NCBI RefSeq assembly: GCF_016405855.1
Contig: NZ_JAEFCA010000011.1
Coordinates: forward strand, 61,994-125,993
Reading direction: 5' to 3'
From: Flavobacterium sp. IB48
GTDB lineage: Bacteria > Bacteroidota > Bacteroidia > Flavobacteriales > Flavobacteriaceae
DNA length: 64,000 bases
Shown: one piece after another, positions 61,187 to 64,000 of the stretch
Layout of the letters: each line of letters starts with the position of its first letter
How positions within the stretch are numbered: the first letter of the stretch is position 1
Program-made: the position numbers and the translations under genes
The notes under the pieces: generated by a model
Seen by the model: the letters and a program-made list of their open reading frames with translations, nothing else
The model's database searches: none
Told to the model about the DNA's origin: nothing

Positions 61187-62287
61187 ATGTTTCCCAAAAA
61201 AATAGCCCTTTTAATTTTGTTTTTGCTGATTTCAGTTATTTCGACTTCGCAAACACTAAATTCAAATAAAACTTTCTTATATCAGGGCAGAATAGAAAAA
61301 CTGCAAAATGATAATGTCATTTTAATCGGAACAGCTTCATCTGTTTCTTTCAATTTTACAGGAAAAGAGTGTTCAATTTCACTTCAAAGCGTAGACGCTT
61401 ATGAACATCATAATTATGTTCAATTGGTTTTGGACGGTAAATATATTGGGAAGATCAGAATTGAAAAAGGAGCTGTGCAGGTATTTCCAATAAAAGTGAC
61501 TTCAAGTAAAAAAGAACATCGACTAGAAATTTATAAAAATACTGAAGCCCAAAGCGGCAATATTTTGTTTGCTGGAACAACTTCGAAATTAATTCCGATT
61601 TCGTTTAAAAAGAAAAAGAAAATAGAATTTATTGGTGATTCTATTACTTGTGGCGCGGCTAGCGATCCGTCTGATGTTCCTTGTGATAAAGGAGAATACA
61701 TGGATCATCATAACGGTTATTATGCTTATGGACCAACACTTTCACGAGAAATCGATGCAGATTACTTAATGAGCTGCGTTTCTGGAATCGGAATGTATAG
61801 AAACTGGAATGATGAGAATAAAGACGAAGCTATAATGCCAGATGCTTATCCAAATTTATATCTAACGAAAGATGCATCAAAACCTAAATATGATTTTGCT
61901 TTTCAACCTGATATTATCAGTATTGCTTTAGGAACAAATGATTTTTCTGGCGGAGATGGTAAAAAAGAAAGATTGCCTTTTAATCCAGAAAAATACATTT
62001 CGAATTACATCAATTTTATAAAAATGTTGTACGAACATAATCCAAAAGTACAGATTGTAATTACGAATAGTCCAATGGTTGGAGGAGAAAGAGGAGTTGT
62101 TTTTGAAGATTGTCTGAATAAAGTTAAAAACGCTTTCGCGAATGATAAAGCACATAAACCAATTCAGATTTTCAAATTTAAACCAATGACTCCAAGCGGA
62201 TGTTCAGGACATCCAGATCTTGCAGAACATAAGGTTTTGGCAAACGAATATGCTCCATTTTTAAAGAAGTTGCTAAATGAAAAATAA
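61187..62287 (+). CDS. Family CE2-like SGNH carbohydrate acetylesterase
   Basis: 366 residues. Signal peptide, then a beta jelly-roll domain (about 25-140) and an SGNH esterase domain with IEFIGDSITCGAAS (catalytic Ser152), ALGTNDFSGGDG (oxyanion motif) and HPDLAEHK (His342, Asp344 region). Two-domain CE2 enzymes remove acetyl groups from xylan or glucomannan. Overlaps the next esterase by 11 bp. Confidence 0.88.
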   Translation: MFPKKIALLILFLLISVISTSQTLNSNKTFLYQGRIEKLQNDNVILIGTASSVSFNFTGKECSISLQSVDAYEHHNYVQLVLDGKYIGKIRIEKGAVQVFPIKVTSSKKEHRLEIYKNTEAQSGNILFAGTTSKLIPISFKKKKKIEFIGDSITCGAASDPSDVPCDKGEYMDHHNGYYAYGPTLSREIDADYLMSCVSGIGMYRNWNDENKDEAIMPDAYPNLYLTKDASKPKYDFAFQPDIISIALGTNDFSGGDGKKERLPFNPEKYISNYINFIKMLYEHNPKVQIVITNSPMVGGERGVVFEDCLNKVKNAFANDKAHKPIQIFKFKPMTPSGCSGHPDLAEHKVLANEYAPFLKKLLNEK

Positions 62288-63659
62288 TATCTATAAGTTT
62301 GTTTTCTTTTTATTGATTTCCAGTACTATGATGGCAAACATTTCGCTTCCGAATATTTTTAGTGATAATATGGTTTTACAACGCAACTCTCAAGTGAAAA
62401 TTTGGGGTTGGGCAAATCCTAAAGAAGAAATTAAACTAGTTTCGAGTTGGAACAATCAGGAATATAAAACCGTTGCCAGCAACCAAGCAAAATGGGAATT
62501 AACGATTAAAACCTCAGAAGCGGGCGGACCTTTTACTATTTCTATAAAGGGCTACAATGAAGTGGTTTTAAAAAACATTCTAATTGGAGAAGTTTGGCTT
62601 TGTTCTGGACAATCAAATATGGAAATGTCTGTGAGTTGGGGAATTGATGATGGAGAAGAAGAAATGAAAAATGCCACGAATCCAAACATTCGGTTTTTTA
62701 CCGTTCCGAAATTAACGGCGGAAAGTCCGCAGAATAATTTGCTGGGAAATTGGACAGAATCGACTCCAGAAACCATGAAATATTTTAGTGCGATTGGCTA
62801 CTTTTTTGCTAAACGCCTTCGCGAAGATTTAAAAAATGTTCCAATCGGATTAATTTCTTCGAATTGGGGCGGAACTCCGGCTGAAATCTGGATGCCAGAA
62901 GATGTGGTAAATAATGATCCGCTTTTATTAGAAAATGCAAAAAAGCTTAACGAACAAGAATATGGACCAAGACAACCTGGACGTGCTTATAATGCGATGA
63001 TTTATCCAATTGTCGGATTTAAAATCGCAGGAACGCTTTGGTATCAAGGAGAATCTAATGTTGGTTCGTTAGTTTATGATAAAACTTTAGGAGCCTTAAT
63101 TACTTCTTGGAGAAAAGAATGGAATGATAATTTTCCATTTTATTACGTTCAGATTGCGCCATTTAAAAATGGTTCAAATAATTTCTCAAACGTAACGGTT
63201 AGAGATTCTCAGAGAAAATTATTGAAAGAAGTTTCAAAAACAGGAATGGTTGTAATTAGCGATATTTCGGATACGATTGATATTCATCCCAAAAATAAAA
63301 AATCGGTTGGAATTCGTTTAGCGAATTTGGCTTTAGCAGAAACTTATAAAACCAATTCTAACTTGGTTAATGGACCACTTTTTAAAGGAATTAAAGTGGA
63401 TAAAAATACAGTAATCGTTTCTTTTGACTACGGAGACGGATTATACTTTAAAGACAAAAAATCGAATCAATTCGAGGTTGCGGGAATAGATGGAGTTTTC
63501 TATCCAGCCGAAGCTTCGATTAAAAATAACGAAGTGATTGTGACAAGTAAAAAAGTAGCTTCTCCAGCAAAAGTGAGATTTGCATGGGGAAATACGATTC
63601 AGTCAGATTTGTTTAATAAAGCGAATTTGCCTGCTTCTTGTTTTATTTCTGAGTTATAG
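62277..63659 (+). CDS. Sialate O-acetylesterase-family carbohydrate esterase
   Basis: 460 residues. Signal peptide 1-20; ADAPTER-like segment LPNIFSDNMVLQRNSQVKIWG; SGNH-type motif CSGQSNMEMS with Ser113; GGTPAEIW and WYQGESNVGS; DTIDIHPKNK with the terminal Asp/His. Named for sialate esterases, but in plant-polysaccharide loci it acts as xylan acetylesterase. Translationally coupled with the CE2-like gene. Confidence 0.9.
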   Translation: MKNNIYKFVFFLLISSTMMANISLPNIFSDNMVLQRNSQVKIWGWANPKEEIKLVSSWNNQEYKTVASNQAKWELTIKTSEAGGPFTISIKGYNEVVLKNILIGEVWLCSGQSNMEMSVSWGIDDGEEEMKNATNPNIRFFTVPKLTAESPQNNLLGNWTESTPETMKYFSAIGYFFAKRLREDLKNVPIGLISSNWGGTPAEIWMPEDVVNNDPLLLENAKKLNEQEYGPRQPGRAYNAMIYPIVGFKIAGTLWYQGESNVGSLVYDKTLGALITSWRKEWNDNFPFYYVQIAPFKNGSNNFSNVTVRDSQRKLLKEVSKTGMVVISDISDTIDIHPKNKKSVGIRLANLALAETYKTNSNLVNGPLFKGIKVDKNTVIVSFDYGDGLYFKDKKSNQFEVAGIDGVFYPAEASIKNNEVIVTSKKVASPAKVRFAWGNTIQSDLFNKANLPASCFISEL

Positions 63660-63753
63660 AGAGAAGGGAAAAGAAGCAAGATTTTAGATTATTGATCTGC
63701 TTTGCCAGGCTTAGTGAAGTCGAAGCTAAAAATGTATAGTTCGAATCTCTCAA

Positions 63754-63822
63754 AGACGCTAAGACGCAAAGTTTTGGAAAACTTAGGATCTCAGAAGCTT
63801 AGCATCTTAGTACCTTAGTACC
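63754..63822. repeat. CTAAG-family repeat, copy 4
   Basis: Left part AAGACGCTAAGACGC (63754-63768) and right part (63780-63822) made of CTTAG units, separated by a short GTTTTGGAAAAC loop-like sequence. Pairing is imperfect. Confidence 0.7.
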
Positions 63823-63846
63823 TAAAAAAGAACTAACTAAACCATC

Positions 63847-64000
63847 ATGAAAAATAAAAAAATAATTATTATCGGGGTTTTGTCCCTGTTTACTGTTGGA
63901 AATATGAATGCACAAAAGAAGCCGTATCTGGATAAAAATAAAACTGTTGAGCAGCGCATAGACCTGCTTCTGCCATTAATGACGCTGGAGGAAAAAGTTG
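63847..64000 (+). CDS. Glycoside hydrolase family 3, N-terminal fragment (cut by window end)
   Basis: 51 codons are visible. Signal peptide MKNKKIIIIGVLSLFTVGNMN, then KTVEQRIDLLLPLMTLEEKV, the conserved start of GH3 beta-glucosidases/xylosidases. With the two esterases it suggests a locus for acetylated plant polysaccharide. Confidence 0.75.
   Translation, partial: MKNKKIIIIGVLSLFTVGNMNAQKKPYLDKNKTVEQRIDLLLPLMTLEEKV

Overview
The window looks like chromosomal DNA of a flavobacterium (Bacteroidota, probably Flavobacterium or a close relative). The DNA is AT-rich and coding density is high. Start codons follow A-rich stretches instead of Shine-Dalgarno sequences. Many genes have a Bacteroidota -7 box (TAnnTTTG) just upstream. 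Lineage markers include a 1114-residue SecA with the Bacteroidota-style insertion and C-terminus, the 50-residue DUF4295 protein beside rpmB/rpmG, BshC, and two very large proteins with type B type-IX-secretion (T9SS) C-terminal domains. I see no rRNA, tRNA, CRISPR array, prophage or insertion sequence.

Layout. 0-6.3 kb: 1-Cys peroxiredoxin, CPA2 antiporter, purB, and a membrane lipid hydroxylase overlapping a cysteine-free sirtuin. 6.4-8.6 kb: a tight three-gene operon of APS kinase, Asp/Asn-beta-hydroxylase-type dioxygenase and sulfotransferase, the most suggestive uncharacterised module here. 8.7-20 kb: trmH, secA, DUF2795, cobalamin adenosyltransferase, a LolD-like ATPase, lipoproteins, a methyltransferase, an FKBP and a Uup-like ABC-F. 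20-28 kb: polysaccharide-initiating transferase, CpsB-like phosphoesterase, NagX-like membrane protein, outer-membrane barrel, GT2 glycosyltransferase, an E2 acyltransferase and a DnaQ-like exonuclease. 28.7-34.3 kb: FAH hydrolase, Hpt protein, CinA, rpmB-rpmG-DUF4295, ftsY, a DUF721 protein. 34.3-40.6 kb: ndk, a second NagX-like protein, bshC, an MFS symporter and an SdpR/SdpI-like pair with a palindromic operator. 40.6-51.9 kb: two T9SS type B proteins (1355 and 2409 residues) in one operon, sharing nearly identical C-terminal ends. 52-61 kb: radical SAM protein, metallo-hydrolase, GIY-YIG protein, two-component system, DUF1573, L,D-transpeptidase, NlpC/P60 peptidase. 61-64 kb: start of a carbohydrate-deacetylating locus (two esterases and a GH3 glycosidase cut by the window end).

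Between genes there are several families of long inverted repeats, some with perfect arms of 16-29 bp, mostly next to gene 3' ends. One family (CTAAG-rich) occurs four times, another (CACGAATT) twice. A third is a 136-bp direct duplication next to the GIY-YIG gene. They are separate from the many ordinary hairpin terminators.

Functional themes are cell-envelope modification and secretion (SecA, FtsY, T9SS cargo, polysaccharide initiation, L,D-transpeptidase, NlpC/P60), redox defence (peroxiredoxin, bacillithiol), ribosome parts and polysaccharide breakdown. All functions are assigned from motifs and family knowledge; no database search was run.
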